From Zygaena filipendulae (taxonomy: Eukaryota > Arthropoda > Insecta > Lepidoptera > Zygaenidae), in assembly GCA_907165275.2 (NCBI GenBank), contig OU015670.1, positions 4,491,501 through 4,555,500 on the forward strand: a DNA stretch of 64,000 nucleotides. The letters run 5' to 3'. Of the stretch, positions 21,286-33,700 are shown one piece after another. The notes below the pieces were generated by a model. The model saw only the letters and a program-made list of their open reading frames with translations. It was not told the DNA's origin and made no database searches. Position numbers and translations under genes: made by a program. Every line of letters starts with the position of its first letter. Position 1 is the first letter of the stretch.

Positions 21286-21600
21286 TTTTTAACCGACTTC
21301 CAAAAAGGAAGAGGTTCTGCAATCGGCTGTATGTATTTAAGTTTTTTTTTTATGTGCGTTCACCGATTACTCGAAGACGGTTGGACCGATTTGGAAAATT
21401 CTTTATTTGTTATACTCCCAATTAGGTCCCATTGCCACCAAGTCGGGATCGGCACCGAATTCAAACCGATCAGTGGTAGCACAAACCAATAATAATATTA
21501 CATGTATTTTTGTCTTTTGAATTAAATCGGTACCTATTTTGCTATTTTTAGCTTTTTAGTTTTGGGTTTTTGGAAGTTGGTTTTATTTTTTCCAGCACCA
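21286..21600. mobile_element. AACCGACTTCC TIR element, short copy
   Basis: It starts TTTTTAACCGACTTCCAAAA and ends with the inverted GGGTTTTTGGAAGTTGGTTT. It shares the ACCGATTACTCGAAGACGGT block with the copies at 30017 and 34845. Confidence 0.7.
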
Positions 21601-23608
21601 CTCAGAATGAAACTTCCTTGGGCATGAAAAAAAAAACTTACTAGTATACATTTTGCTGCGCCTTATGATCATAGTGAATCATCATTTTTTATTTAAAGTT
21701 AAATGCCTTTGAGAATCGATTGATCTTCTCGTTTTTTTTTTTTCTTTATTTATTGAGCTTATTCACATTATGCGATTATGCCGCTCAGTAGGCAAAATCA
21801 CTAATAAAATGAGGTTACAATGATTATAACATATTATTGTCTATTTCTCCATGTTCACTATGTCGCATTATCATCGTGTCTACATCGCCACTATTGGTCG
21901 CCACTTTGCAAACAGCATTTTACATAGGTCAGTAAAAAAAACGAGTTTTCTTTTTTTCATTTCCTCTGTTATATATTTATATAAAATCAGGTTACATAAT
22001 ATATTTTCACTACAACTCGTTGTTTAAAAATTAAAATTAATCAGTTCTTTTACATAACAAAAAAACAATAATTTACAATTTCCAATTACTTTACATCATT
22101 TATAACTAATTATAACATTTAATTACTTATACTTATATTCATTATTACCTATTTGAGAATGATTGATACATTTTCCTTATATATTCATTCAAAAAATTTC
22201 ACAGTTATTCGTCCATTTATTGTAAGTTATTTTATTATTACCTAGATACTTAATTAATTATTAATATTGGCGTAATATATAATTTAACAACCTTTTCCAA
22301 ACATAATATCTAATGTCGCATCAAACAAAATATAATATCATATTAAAGTTGCGCACAAATCAATTTCTTTGTATAAAAATAAAAATAATCACAATACAAA
22401 AACGATGTGCGATCTTCATTCGTAAATGGTTGCTATAAAAATTAATCCTTTTTTTGCTAAAGTAAAAATATAATTTCATAATTATAAAACCATTATAATT
22501 ATCTATCTAATTTTACTTACGGAATAGGAACCATTCGTTTAAGCATTAAGTAAACGGTGATAAAAAATTAGGTAGACGTTGAAATCACTTTTATCCCTTT
22601 GAAATTGAATAGGAATTCATTTGACAGTTGTTGGCGATTCTCTCCACTCAAAGCTGTGCGTATTTTTTAACAAAACAGGTTTACGAAAAATTATAAGAAA
22701 CAAACACCGTAAAAAAAGTTAAATATTCGTAATTCGAATGTCATTTCAGACTTCAGTAGGTAGATAATATTTAAAAAAAACATAAGATTGAATAACATTC
22801 CCCAGAATAGTGGGCCAAAATTACTCAAACAAACTTTTCTTGTCATACCTAAGTTAATACGATTGCCGGTCTATGTTCGAAGTGTATTTATTTAATTTAA
22901 ACTTGTGACGTTAGGCTTTATTCGTTTCTAACCATCGACCCTAAACTCTTGTTAAATTGCATTTGTATAGAACTGCGCACTGCGCAACTTCGATCATTCT
23001 CGTGAGACCCACAAATATAATATTGTCCGTCCGTTATATAAGGATCCTGTGAATATTGTTTTTCCCATTAAACACTGTGATTTTTTATTTTTGGATGTAT
23101 CGAGAACTGTCATAATTCGCAAATCATTTGCCCAGATTTATTTGTTCATTTTAGTTTTAAGAAACAGTTATTTAGAGACAGTATTTTAGGTGATATTTAA
23201 CGGTCGACTTGTGTAAAAATAGTGAACCTCACACATAGCAACGTAACATGTTAGGTTTGTTTTGCACTGGATTAAATTTAATTTATTAATTTTATTATTT
23301 TATGAGCCCCATCTTTGTAAGTAGTATCGAGTTGCTAAATCGAAAAAGTCTTGATTTGACTAATCGACTAATAAAACTTCCATTAAGACAATTCGAAGTG
23401 CTTTAACGGTCACCGACTCTGTTCGATTTATATATAGCGCTTCAGACACTGGTAAGATAAGAGTACCTATTATCGGTTGCGCTTTATATAGCCAATAGCA
23501 AGCATAACAGGCATTTTTTTTTTCATGTTGTGCTAAGGAATTCGACCACTACTATATTATTATATATTGCACTTACGGTAATATTTTGCATCTATCTATA
23601 GTGCAATA
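21601..23608. other. Gene-free AT-rich spacer
   Basis: I see only a LINE-tail-like piece at 21745-21830 (TTTATTGAGCTTATTCACAT) and AT-rich low-complexity sequence. No frame or splice chain supports a gene. Confidence 0.5.
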
Positions 23609-23929
23609 GGCTTGTCAACCAAATTTTAATTTTCAGTCCATCTTGTAGATTGATAAAAAATATGGGACACGTTTTTATTATTTTTTTACATAATCAAAAA
23701 ATAATGGAGATATAGATACCTACCTACCTAAGTTGAAATGTCGCGTGAAGTCACGCCGTGCCACAGTTTATAGCATGTTATGACGTAAACTCCTTAACTT
23801 TAATGCGTTTCATATTAGTATTTTTTCAATAGGTAATTTCAAAAAGCAAAAAATACGGGTCTATTATTTTTTATTAATCTACAAGACGGACTAAATAGAA
23901 TTTTGATTTTCATACACCGGACACAAGCC
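23609..23929 (+). mobile_element. CRE-bearing TIR element, copy 4 (degenerate)
   Basis: The ends GGCTTGTC and GACACAAGCC are flanked by TA on both sides. The core is recognisable, but the two CRE sites have decayed to TGAAGTCA and TGACGTAA. This is the oldest-looking copy. Confidence 0.75.
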
Positions 23930-24564
23930 TATTAGCCAACGATAATTCTACAATAATTAAAATGAAGTAAAAAGTTTATATAGTTAAGTTTGAAAATCTA
24001 TCCATAGATATTATACTACTGAACTGATACTAAAAATTATTTTACCTACTATCAAAAAGCAATAATAAGTATTAGGTATACTTCCGATCAGAGAAAGGAA
24101 TTTCTGGAATCCGTTCTAGTTCCAGATATTATATTACCCCGTACCTACAATGAAACTTACAAACTTTACCATTTTTAAATATTAATATAGGTCAAGTCTC
24201 AGTTGATAATTAATTTATTAATTGATTTAAATAATTCTTTATTATTATTCGATTAGACGGAGTGGTTCAAGGAGTGTATTCTGAACCCAATTAGTTGGTT
24301 TATCAGTGTCTAGTGATAAGTGAATCGCCAGACAGGACCCAGCACGCCTGTTTGTGTTAGTGGAATGGAAAATTTTATATAGATCCCGTGATCGATACAA
24401 ACATGCAATTTTTAGATTTATGTAAGTTCGTTCGGTATGGGCTAATCTTTTTTGAATGCGAGCTAGTGATACACAAAATGCACAGTATGTAGCTATTCAC
24501 CGGAATTTGTTGTTGAGGCCCCTCATCGAAAAACATATTATCTTGTAAGATACTTCCTTACTGT

Positions 24565-24985
24565 TATAAATATGAATGTGAGTTTATTTGTTTGTTACGC
24601 TTTCACACCTTTCTCAACCGATCATCATGAAATTGGACGTCATAGATAAGCAATAGTGTGGACTGGAGAAATTTTGAATAAATCGTGTTTTAAAATTATA
24701 GCGCCATTTTCTGTCAACCTTTTTTATGTTCAATATTTAGTTACATACTCAAACAATGTAATAAGGTAAACACATAATTAAAAAACGTTCCCTAACTCTC
24801 AATAAATCGTTCTGAATAGGTAACTTAATTTTGTGGGTTAACATGTTATTGCTTATCTGCGTCCAATTTTGCTTACACGATGTCAAGGGTACAAAGAAGG
24901 ACATAGGGTACTCTTTATCCGGGATTCCCGCGGGAACTCTGAAATTAATAATTACCGTGGATGAAACCTCGGGGAATAGCTAGTA
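24565..24985 (-). repeat. CTAGCTGT-type repeat with an internal insertion
   Basis: A reversed copy starts at TATAAATATGAATGTGAG and ends GAAACCTCGGGGAATAGC. The middle (about 24635-24840) is unrelated and looks like a nested insertion or a second partial copy. A plus-oriented fragment follows at 25135-25262. Confidence 0.6.
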
Positions 24986-25269
24986 ACAGTATAAGCACAA
25001 ATTAAATACGTGTACGAAAATTTTGGATAATGCATGAAAACAGCCAAGAGTTACTGTTTTTGGCAGTTTTTTGTCTTGTGTTATCAAGTAGAAATGCTGC
25101 AAGAGTAATAAAAACTAGAATGTTTATTACTCAATTTCACGATGCATGTCCAACGAATAACGATAGATTTTTGTGTATGCGCATGATAATCGGTTGAGTA
25201 GTTAAGGCGTGAAAGCGTAACAAACCAACAAACTCACATTCGCATTTATAATATTAGTTAGGAATTATT

Positions 25270-27995
25270 GATTTTTTTTCGAGGCTATAGTTCTTTATAT
25301 CTAGGCAGGTAGGTATGTTAGAAGTTTCCGAGACCCGGGAGAGTTGTGTAAGTAAAGTATGTATGTATATGTGGGCGTCCACGTAAAAAGTACCAGTAGT
25401 GGGGTATTGAGTTAAGACTAGATTCGGTATCTAGAATAAGTAAGGATTGAAAAAATATTCAAAAACTATCACAGTTTTTTTTACAGACATTTGAAGTTGA
25501 AACTCTGAAAAAAAGCAAGATTTGAGAAAAAGCATTTAAAATGTTTGTGTGAAGTACACAAAACACACTTCTACTTTCTTGTTACATAGATTTTTATACA
25601 TTATTGTAGATTAAGTTAAATGAAATTAATGAAAATTGAGCATTTATTAATAAAATCAATTAAAATCGCGGACGCAATTTTTTCACCGAACTTTACAAAA
25701 CTGCTTATATCTCGGAAACGAAAAGCCGAGAACTGGCACTTTTAACTTGAACGCCCAACATACATATCCATAGATTTTAAAATCGTGATTGTTTGGAAAG
25801 GTCCAGCTTTCTTCAACTATCGTGAATGTGGGATTAAGAAGTGGGCGTTCATTTATAAAGTACATTTATGTCAAAGTATGGTTAAGGTAGGTACCTACCT
25901 ATATTTTCACCGACGACGGAACAGGTTTAAAAATGTTTTTAATATGAATAATATAATAACTTCGCCTGTATCTATGTTCTATGTGATGAGATCTTTTAGT
26001 TAAATTTTCATTTTTAAACGCTTCTAAGCGCCTAGGTAATTAATAAATTAAATTTTTAATAATTTGAAATTTGCAGGAACCGATGAAAATTTAATAATTT
26101 CATTACTATGGATTTTTCTTCAATTAGGATCATCAAATAATGATTTCACAGACGAAAAATAGTCGAATAGTTGTATAACAGCTGCGCTTGTTACTTGTTG
26201 TTGTTGTTGACTGTTGTTATGCAAAAACTGTTTAAAGTTTTTAAAATACCTATTACCTATTTAGTATATTGACTCATTTAGATAATTTTTATCGTCTGAT
26301 GCATTATAGCATACATAATTACTTTTAAATCGTACTTAAGGTTATCCAAATAAACCATTTCTTCGTTTATATGAGATAGATAGAAGATAGATAGATATAA
26401 GATAGAAGTGTCGGGCGCTCTAAAAACTTATAGCAGTGTTATTTCCATCAAAATTTCAACCTTACACAAATTGAAACAAGGTCGACATTTTGATGTACGA
26501 ACAATCTATATATGTACCTACATTGAACCAGCTAACACTGAAAGATGATAGTAGGCTTAAATAAAGTTTATGAGGTCGTAAGTCGTAACTGCAGTCCTAG
26601 TGGTGACGATGGTCGTTGATAATCGAGTCATACTTATTTGAAATGCAAAAAGTGCTCCATATTATTTTCACGTACCTACCTTTTTCCTAATAAAATTATT
26701 CTTTTATAGGGAAAAAGACAGGAATATTAAACAAAAATTCAGATTTATCTTATCGAGAAAGTTTTTACGATAACGTCTTGATTTGACGCGATTTGAGCGG
26801 ACGAAATATTCAACTTAGGTAGGTAATTATTTATTTTGGCGTTCACGTTTTCCTTGTGACGTATCAAGATAAAGTCTATTTTTACACAAGTCGACAGTAA
26901 CATTCCATAGTTAATTTTAACAATTCAGTGATCCAGAGGTTTAAATTAAGTTACAATTTTATGCTTTTCAGAATTACTTTCATACTACCTATCTACACAT
27001 AGACTGCAGAGCTAGGGCCTATTAGGCTAGCGTTGTTATGGCAGTTTTAAGCTTGGACCAATTATAATCATTGTTTAATTTACCTACATGGACGTTCAAA
27101 TGATAATTATCATCCATCGTTTTAATACCTAATTAGTGAATAGTGGCATTACTATCCTAAACCCATATTTTTACTTAAAGGACATGTATCCATGGCCGTT
27201 AAATAAATAAAACCCATATTTTTAAAGTTCAAAGGCAAAAGCCAGAAACCAATTTATCCCAATAATTTTCAATATCATTCAAATTTATAAACATTTAGTT
27301 ACCTATTATAACTTGCTCATAAAATATTTGACAAGTTTAAAATTACTCACAAAAAACCGAAAGATAAAGTAGAAGTTTCCGTTGTTTTATAAATAGTTTT
27401 AATATTTTGTTTAACTAGTGGACATAATAATTATAGCGTCAGTAGGTATGCAAATGTAAACATGGGCGCATTTTACTTTCGAACGTTAAAACATTGATCA
27501 CTTGCTCTATTAATTAACACATTTTTTTTTTGTAAATTTCGTAATAAATTACCAACAAGACATTACAAAATGTTACTTTAGTATGACGATAGTCGCTTTT
27601 AAACTACGATAGGTATACCCTCATTTAATAAATATAGTGAATAAAATTCAGTCGTAAACAATCTTCCAATTGTTAGATATTATTGAATACAATTGCTTGA
27701 TTCTTATTGCGTCCATGATGACGTTAGAGTTTGGGACGATCCCTCGTTCCATATTTATTTATAAAGATAGGCACATTACACTTTCCTTTCAATTAACTAT
27801 TCAAATTTCGAACAGTACTTACATCTATATTTCCCAATACAAACACCTCTCAAAAGACAATCCAAAAACACTGGAACTTTTCACCTATGGCACTTTTTAC
27901 TATCACGGGAAAGCCGTCCATTTTCCAATAGACATAAAACGATGTCAGTCGTTAGAAATCGGGCTTAAAAACAGTGATGGCCGGTCGCAAACTCA
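25270..27995. other. Gene-free spacer upstream of the 3' end of the second PPP1R3-like gene
   Basis: AT-rich DNA with a (GATA)n-like tract at 26375-26405 and a GTT run near 26200. AATAAA in minus orientation (27754-27759) may be the poly(A) signal of the minus-strand gene that ends at 28003. The open frame on the plus strand at 27670-28050 has no recognisable content. Confidence 0.45.
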
Positions 27996-28002
27996 TTCAA
28001 CC

Positions 28003-28869
28003 TCACCAGTACGGAGTGCTTCCGCTGACATCGGTTCTCGCCGTCCATGAGTTTCCGGATTTGATTCTAGCATAAGGATACTCCTTTGGGGCTTTTTTCA
28101 CTGACGATTTCTCGACTATGTAGTTCATGCCTCTGTTATTGTCCCAGAATTCGTTTCCTTTGCATTTGAAACACACACACATTTCCAACCTTCGGGAGTT
28201 CAGAGGCAGCTGTATTCTAAAGCCGAATGTATCGTAGGCTGACGCACCGTCTTTGCCTAACGGGCCCGTCTCGATAAAAGCGCAGTATGTGTCTTCGTGC
28301 GTCCTCCATCCGTCCGATGTGGTCCTCACAAACACTTCCTTCGAGAAATCCAGGTTTTTCACTTTCACTGTACCGTCTATAGCGCACTCGCTCTGTTTTA
28401 TTATGACATTCTCCAACGAGACGCACTCCTGTGTGATACGTCGGCGAAATCCCACGTAATCAGACGCTGGCTGAACGAATTTGATCTCCCAAACGTCCTC
28501 TACAGTTTTGGGTGGTGGTTTTCTTTCTTGCGGTGGACTGGACACGACTTTCAAAGCCCAGAATGGTGGAAGGTGCGACGGTTCGGTCATAAATTTCACT
28601 TGTTCCAACGCAAATCCTCTGTCGTCTGCGAAAACCACACGCTTTTTCGTCTTCTCCGATGGTATTTTTAAGCAAGACCTCGGCGCTTCCTTCAAATGCA
28701 ACTGCACTTGGACTGGTTTGTTCAGAAGGCACGGCGCCGAAAATCCTCTTGTTGTAAAAACTGCTTGTCTTCTGAACGGCGGTGTGTAGTCTGTCAGGAA
28801 GCCAGCCGGCGGACTGCGGCCGTAAAACATGTTATGTTCCGAAGACAGCATGTCTATAGCGGCACACAT
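28003..28869 (-). CDS. PPP1R3-like: PP1 glycogen-targeting subunit (CBM21)
   Basis: The 288-residue protein is predicted to tether protein phosphatase 1 to glycogen particles in the cytoplasm. The RVxF docking motif is KRVVF (76-80), followed by ADDRGFALEQVKF. The CBM21 domain covers about 128-253, with QPASDYVGF, FVRTTSDGWRTH and the FWDNNRGMNY sugar-binding block. It matches the gene at 18872-20002 along these parts, so the two are paralogs in the same orientation. The first ATG has G at -3; an inner MLSS matches the start of the paralog. The frame ends TACTGGTGA, which overlaps a good donor (CTG|GTGAGG), so another exon further left cannot be excluded. It lacks the FP-like tail of its paralog. 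Confidence 0.9.
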   Translation of the reverse strand: MCAAIDMLSSEHNMFYGRSPPAGFLTDYTPPFRRQAVFTTRGFSAPCLLNKPVQVQLHLKEAPRSCLKIPSEKTKKRVVFADDRGFALEQVKFMTEPSHLPPFWALKVVSSPPQERKPPPKTVEDVWEIKFVQPASDYVGFRRRITQECVSLENVIIKQSECAIDGTVKVKNLDFSKEVFVRTTSDGWRTHEDTYCAFIETGPLGKDGASAYDTFGFRIQLPLNSRRLEMCVCFKCKGNEFWDNNRGMNYIVEKSSVKKAPKEYPYARIKSGNSWTARTDVSGSTPYW

Positions 28870-28935
28870 CGCGAATTTAGAATTTGAAATAAGTATGCAC
28901 TTAACACACGCGCTCGATCCGTTGCGGTCGCTTTC

Positions 28936-28973
28936 GTACTAAACGGAATCCGGCGCGCGGCGCTATTTTTATG
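28936..28973 (-). promoter_or_regulatory. Core promoter of the PPP1R3-like gene at 28003
   Basis: On the minus strand an ATAAAAATAG box (28963-28972) lies about 31 nt before an initiator-like TTTAGTACG (28936-28944), with a GC-rich spacer. The predicted 5' UTR is about 70 nt. The arrangement parallels that of the paralog. Confidence 0.45.
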
Positions 28974-28979
28974 TCTGCC

Positions 28980-30005
28980 AGTAGTAGGGACGCCATGATT
29001 TCGAGTGGAATTTCCCGGATTGCTTTTTAACGCAAAATGCAAGTTATTCGGGGATATGCGATATAGGTCAATACCAAGTTTGTAAAATTAGACCTGTGAA
29101 CAAATATAATTTAATTTGGTTATTTTTGCTCATCGTATTTAACTGTATTTAAATTTATCTAACCTCGCCCTTGTTAAACGTAAAGCGAATGTAAAGTTGT
29201 GTAAAAAACATTTCGTCGAAAATATTTGAAAGCCAGTCATAATGAGTAATTAATATCGCAGCTTTATAATAAAATGAGCGATGATTTAATATTTAACTAA
29301 CTAATTTATAAGTAATACTGTTAATTAATTTTATTAGCAACCAATTGGATTAACTGGTTTTTAAGAATTTCACAACAGATATGCTGCATTTAATACGAAA
29401 TAAGTAGTGAATACGGAACCATATAATAGTTATATTTTGCTTATTAATATTTCAAATTAAACACCCTGAGCATTTTTACGTAGCCAACTGTATAATAGGT
29501 ACATAATATATGTGACGTGATGTTTCAACAATAGTTATTCTGACTTCTTAATTTTGTTTTTCAATATTTCAAATGGGAATCGTTGCTAATCGCCCTGTAC
29601 CATACTAAGGAACCAACACTGTAATCATGAAAAAAGCTTGATCCTTTTTTTCATGTTCCCCTTTCATATTTTTAGTTTAAATTTTATACTAATTCATTTG
29701 TAAGGACTTTTTTCTTAATCGGTGATTAAAGTCAGTCCCTTACAGATTTATGAGCAGAATTTGCTCATTTTTCTAGTATTTATAATTGCGACTTATGAAG
29801 GAAACCACTTCGCGATAGAATCGTTTTAATTAAAAACTTTACATTCAACGTTGAAATTTTACTTTATCCGCTCCCAAAGAAGTTTCAGTTAAAAAAAAGA
29901 TGGCAAATGGGTCATTCAATACATGTGTTAAAATTGAAGAGTCTTATGATGGCACAAAAGAGAGCTAATACGTTTAGCAAAGTAAAAATAGCACAAGTTT
30001 GTCTT
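28980..30005. other. Gene-free spacer
   Basis: AT-rich sequence upstream of the second PPP1R3-like gene. No repeat family or gene is recognised. Confidence 0.4.
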
Positions 30006-30016
30006 TATCCGTCCTT

Positions 30017-30066
30017 TTTTAACCGACTTCCAAAAAGGAGGAGGTTCTATGTTCGATTGTATGTAT

Positions 30067-30109
<43 letters not shown>

Positions 30110-31320
30110 ATGTTCACCGATTACTCGAAGACGATTGGACCGATTTGAAAAATTCTTTTTTTGTTTGAAAGGGTATACTCCCAATTAGGTCCCATTGCCA
30201 CCAAGTCGGGATCTGATGATGGGATCTTGGAGAAATTGAGGGAACTCTTCAAAAATTATAGGCACACCTATAGCGATTTGGGTATTTTTGATAGTAAATC
30301 GTTCATTTGCTTTCGGAAAGCAAAATTTGAAGAAGTGGAACTGATGATGAAGACCACAGGTGGTCATCGGAACAACTCAAAAATAATACGTATTTCACGG
30401 GTTCCGATTGAAGCGATTTCGAAAATTGTTTTTTTGTTTGAAAGGGGATACTCCCAAATTGATTCCATTGTCACCAAGTCGAGATCTGATGATGGGATCT
30501 TGGAGTAATCGAGGGAACTCTTCAAAAATTATGAGAACACTTATAGCGATTTTTGTATTTTTTATAGTAAAACGTTTCTTTGCTTTCGGAAAGCAAAATT
30601 TGAAGAAGAGGAACTGATGATGAAGACCACAGATGGTCATCAGAACTACTCAATAATGGGTATTTCACGGGTTCCGAATCATTAACTTTAATATGGTTTC
30701 TAAACAATTTATGCCCGTCACAATGTATATGGTGAAGTGGAACTGATGGTGATGTACTAGGAGAACTCCTCAACAATTAACGTCCCTGCGTCGGGAAAAG
30801 CAATATTTTGTAAAATGTGATAGGCAGTTGACATTAAGCTATTGTAACTTAGAGAAATTACGAACTAGGTCACTTAAAAGCGAGAAATAAACAAAATTTT
30901 AACAAAAAAATTAAAACCGACTTCCAAAAACACAAAACTAAAAAACTAAAAATAAAAAGCTAAAAATGATAAAATACCGATTTAATCCAAAAGACAAAAA
31001 CACACGTAATATTATTATTGGTTTGTGCTACCACTAATCGGTATGAAGTCGGTGACAAGCCAAATATGGAGGGGGTAGATGGGCTAAGTCAACTCCCGCC
31101 ACCAGCTCTTCGTGATCAGGACAACCCAAGTGAGCAGACACCAAGTGAGCAGACACCAGGCTTGTCACCGAATTCAAACCGATCAGTGGTAGCACAAACC
31201 AATAATAATATTACGTGTGTTTTTGTCTTTTGGATTAAATCGGTATTTTATCATTTTTAGCTTTTTATTTTTAGTTTTTTAGTTTTGTGTTTTTGGAAGT
31301 CGGTTTTAATTTTTTTGTTA
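30017..31320. mobile_element. AACCGACTTCC TIR element, long copy with foldback end
   Basis: It starts TTTTTTAACCGACTTCCAAA and ends GGAAGTCGGTTTTAATTTTT. A T-run of about 38 lies at 30069-30105. Two direct repeat units follow (about 30155-30445 and 30446-30680; both contain GATCTGATGATGGGATCTTG). The right third (30901-31320) is a large inverted repeat. Open frames inside are by-products of the repeat. Confidence 0.7.
30901..31320. repeat. Foldback with arms of about 160 bp
   Basis: The arms 30901-31062 and 31160-31320 are close inverted copies (AAAACCGACTTCCAAAAACA against its complement; GGTTTGTGCTACCACTAATC against GATCAGTGGTAGCACAAACC). The spacer of about 100 bp holds AAGTGAGCAGACACC in tandem. 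Confidence 0.8.
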
Positions 31321-32370
31321 ATCCTCAATAACGCTTCGTTAAAATCACTACATTGAATTTCTTGAATTTCTACCCACTTTTCCAGAAGGTTGACATGCAG
31401 AATTTTTTATAGGGATTAAGTTGTACGATTTGTGCAATAAAGTTATATTTAATAAACTAAATTTAAAAAAGTGTGTGTGTCAGCTCCGCAAACGACTGAG
31501 GTTTACTTCAAGGAACAAGGATAATATAATCACGACCTACGTGATTTAATACTCCTTATTATTTATTTGCTATCTCTGCTATAAAAACGTCTAGTTGCCA
31601 TAGCAACGTTTCGACTGCGCATGCCTGGCCAGCTCATTTGTAAATAATGACTTATTGTTGCCATAGCACCGAACATAACGTATAACGTAACGAAGAAAGT
31701 TTGATTTTACTACCTATAAATTTTCATACCCCGGACGTATATATGTATAAAAATTGATTCTTATGGAGTAAACTCCATACTCCAAAAATTACAAACAAAG
31801 CGTTTAAAAACCGCGTTACTTACACCTGATAGAAGTGAAAACGTTTTGTGTCAGAAATGTTCTAATTGGAAATTAAAATTTCACATTCATTACACCTAAG
31901 GAAATTCTACTTAAAAAAATTTCACTTCTATTAACAATTAACATCATGAATGTTTTTTCGCTAAGTTTATTAGACAAAACTTATTTTGTAACTTGAAAAA
32001 TTGTAAATGGATCTTGTTATCTGAAAATAAACAATATTATTAATATTATTATTAAGTTTTACATCAAAAAGTTTCACTTCTACTAATCGTCATGTATCGT
32101 AACGAGACCCACGAGTCGCCCAAAATCATGGTCACCATATACTATCACGTATCGACCGCCACCTCGGCGCGTGATCGCGCCACCGCTAGTCCACTACCTA
32201 TGCCATGCCACGGTACAAACAACGCATAACTTTATTATTTGTCAAGTCAGAGCAATGCGCGTGCGCACCCCGTGCTTAACGTCCGTTCGTTTGTATGCGT
32301 ACCTATACTCAACAACGGTTTCGTAACTGAAATTCTGACGAGAGTTCATCTGTTTGCTAATCCTAACTAA
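31321..32370. other. Spacer with promoter-like and GC-rich patches
   Basis: TATAAAAA at 31581 is followed by GTTGCCATAGCAAC (31596) and GTTGCCATAGCACC (31658), which resemble RFX X-boxes. A GC-rich patch at 32100-32300 stands out from its AT-rich surroundings. No coding frame follows either. Confidence 0.3.
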
Positions 32371-32384
32371 TCTTTTACTATTAC

Positions 32385-32570
32385 TATAAAAGCGAATGTG
32401 AGTTAATTTGTTAGTTTGTTTATTTGTTACGCTTTTACGCGTTAACCACAGAACCGATCATCATGAAATTTTACATATACGTTATCAGGGGTACAGAGAC
32501 GAACACAGGATACTTTTATCCCGGAACCCCGAAACTAACGCGGGTGAAATCGCGGGAAACAGCTGGTGAT
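32385..32570 (-). repeat. CTAGCTGT-type repeat
   Basis: A reversed copy from TATAAAAGCGAATGTGAG to AATCGCGGGAAACAGCTGG, with CGATCATCATGAAATTTTAC inside. Confidence 0.7.
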
Positions 32571-33419
32571 TAAGAGAATCACTCCGATCCGAGACGCGTC
32601 GCGAGTAGGTATTTGCAAAAAGTCTATCTGTTTCATGCCGCTCTGCTACCGTGCGATGCGTGCGATAGAGAGACTAGAGGCGAGTGCCTAATTTTTCCTT
32701 CTGAAATATTGTTTCGGGCCAAACCTTTTCTACCCCCCTAAACCTTCACTAAATGAGACAATTTTGGTGTCATTCGATTCAGTACACCTTAATCTAGGGC
32801 TGTACGTTTTTCTAATTTAGTAATTCAGTTTAGTTTAACTTTAATAAATTAAAAAACTCGAGGAAGATTTTTTGTAAAAAATATGGATATTGAGATGCTA
32901 ATAACTTTTGTTATAAGCAATATTTCTTTAAAATCAAAACGTACAGCCCTAGTTATCCAATACATCAATAACATGTAAAAAAATCATCAAAATTGGTCTA
33001 TGTTTAAGGGGAGATAAACGGTTTGGCTTTTTGTATGAAAATTTGCACGCACACGATCGTCTTAATAAACTAGACCACAGCGCTACATGACCTAGATAGA
33101 GAAGAGACCTAGGTAGAGAAGAATCGTAAAAAAAAAGTTTCAAATAGTTTGTGAGGATAGCGGCTCATTCTAAATTCTCGACATAGGTACGTTAGAAAAT
33201 TTCTAAAAAAATCAATACATTTGTATAAGTAGATAGAACCAACTTGTATTGATTTTTTGTAGTAGTCTCAGAATTTCGTCTGAGGTAGTAGTATCTTTAG
33301 TAATAATTATTTATTACTTATATTAAATCAGAGTTGTAAGGGATATGGCTGTGGCTTATGACACAATACGAATTTCTATGAATTTTGTTTTTGGAAATCT
33401 ATGACGTTCAACTAAAAAT

Positions 33420-33700
33420 GAAAGACTATTATTAGGTATTATCTTTATAGCTTTTGCCGGCGACTTCGTCCGCGTAGAAGTCGAAAATGGTTCTAATAAG
33501 ATTTTTAATTGATTTTTTACGTTAGACCGGACCAAGGAATCACGTTGTCCCATACTAACTTGCCCCCCTTTTTCACTCCCTTGGGGTAGAATTTCGGAAA
33601 ATCCTTTCTTATCAAATGCCTACGTCATACAAACAACACACCTCTAAGTTTTAGGTCTCTACGATCAGCGATTTAGGCTGTGCGTTGGTCCGTCAGTCGA
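33420..33700 (+). repeat. CCGGCGACTTCGTCCGCG-type dispersed repeat
   Basis: The words GCCGGCGACTTCGTCCGCG, TCTTATCAAATGCCTACGTC and AACAACACACCTCTAAG recur in part at 40130-40250. It is probably a LINE tail fragment. Confidence 0.5.

Noticed and set aside
27670..28050. 126-codon plus-strand frame next to the second PPP1R3-like gene
   Set aside because: No recognisable domain, AT-driven composition, and its end overlaps the minus-strand CDS. It is more likely the 3' flank of that gene.
28217..28789. Several frames overlapping the second PPP1R3-like gene
   Set aside because: Alternative-frame shadows of a clearly homologous CDS.
30161..30617. Frames with similar peptides (SDDGILEKLRELF) in the 30017 element
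   Set aside because: They arise from a duplicated noncoding repeat unit in different frames; there is no conserved start or stop and a T-run lies upstream.
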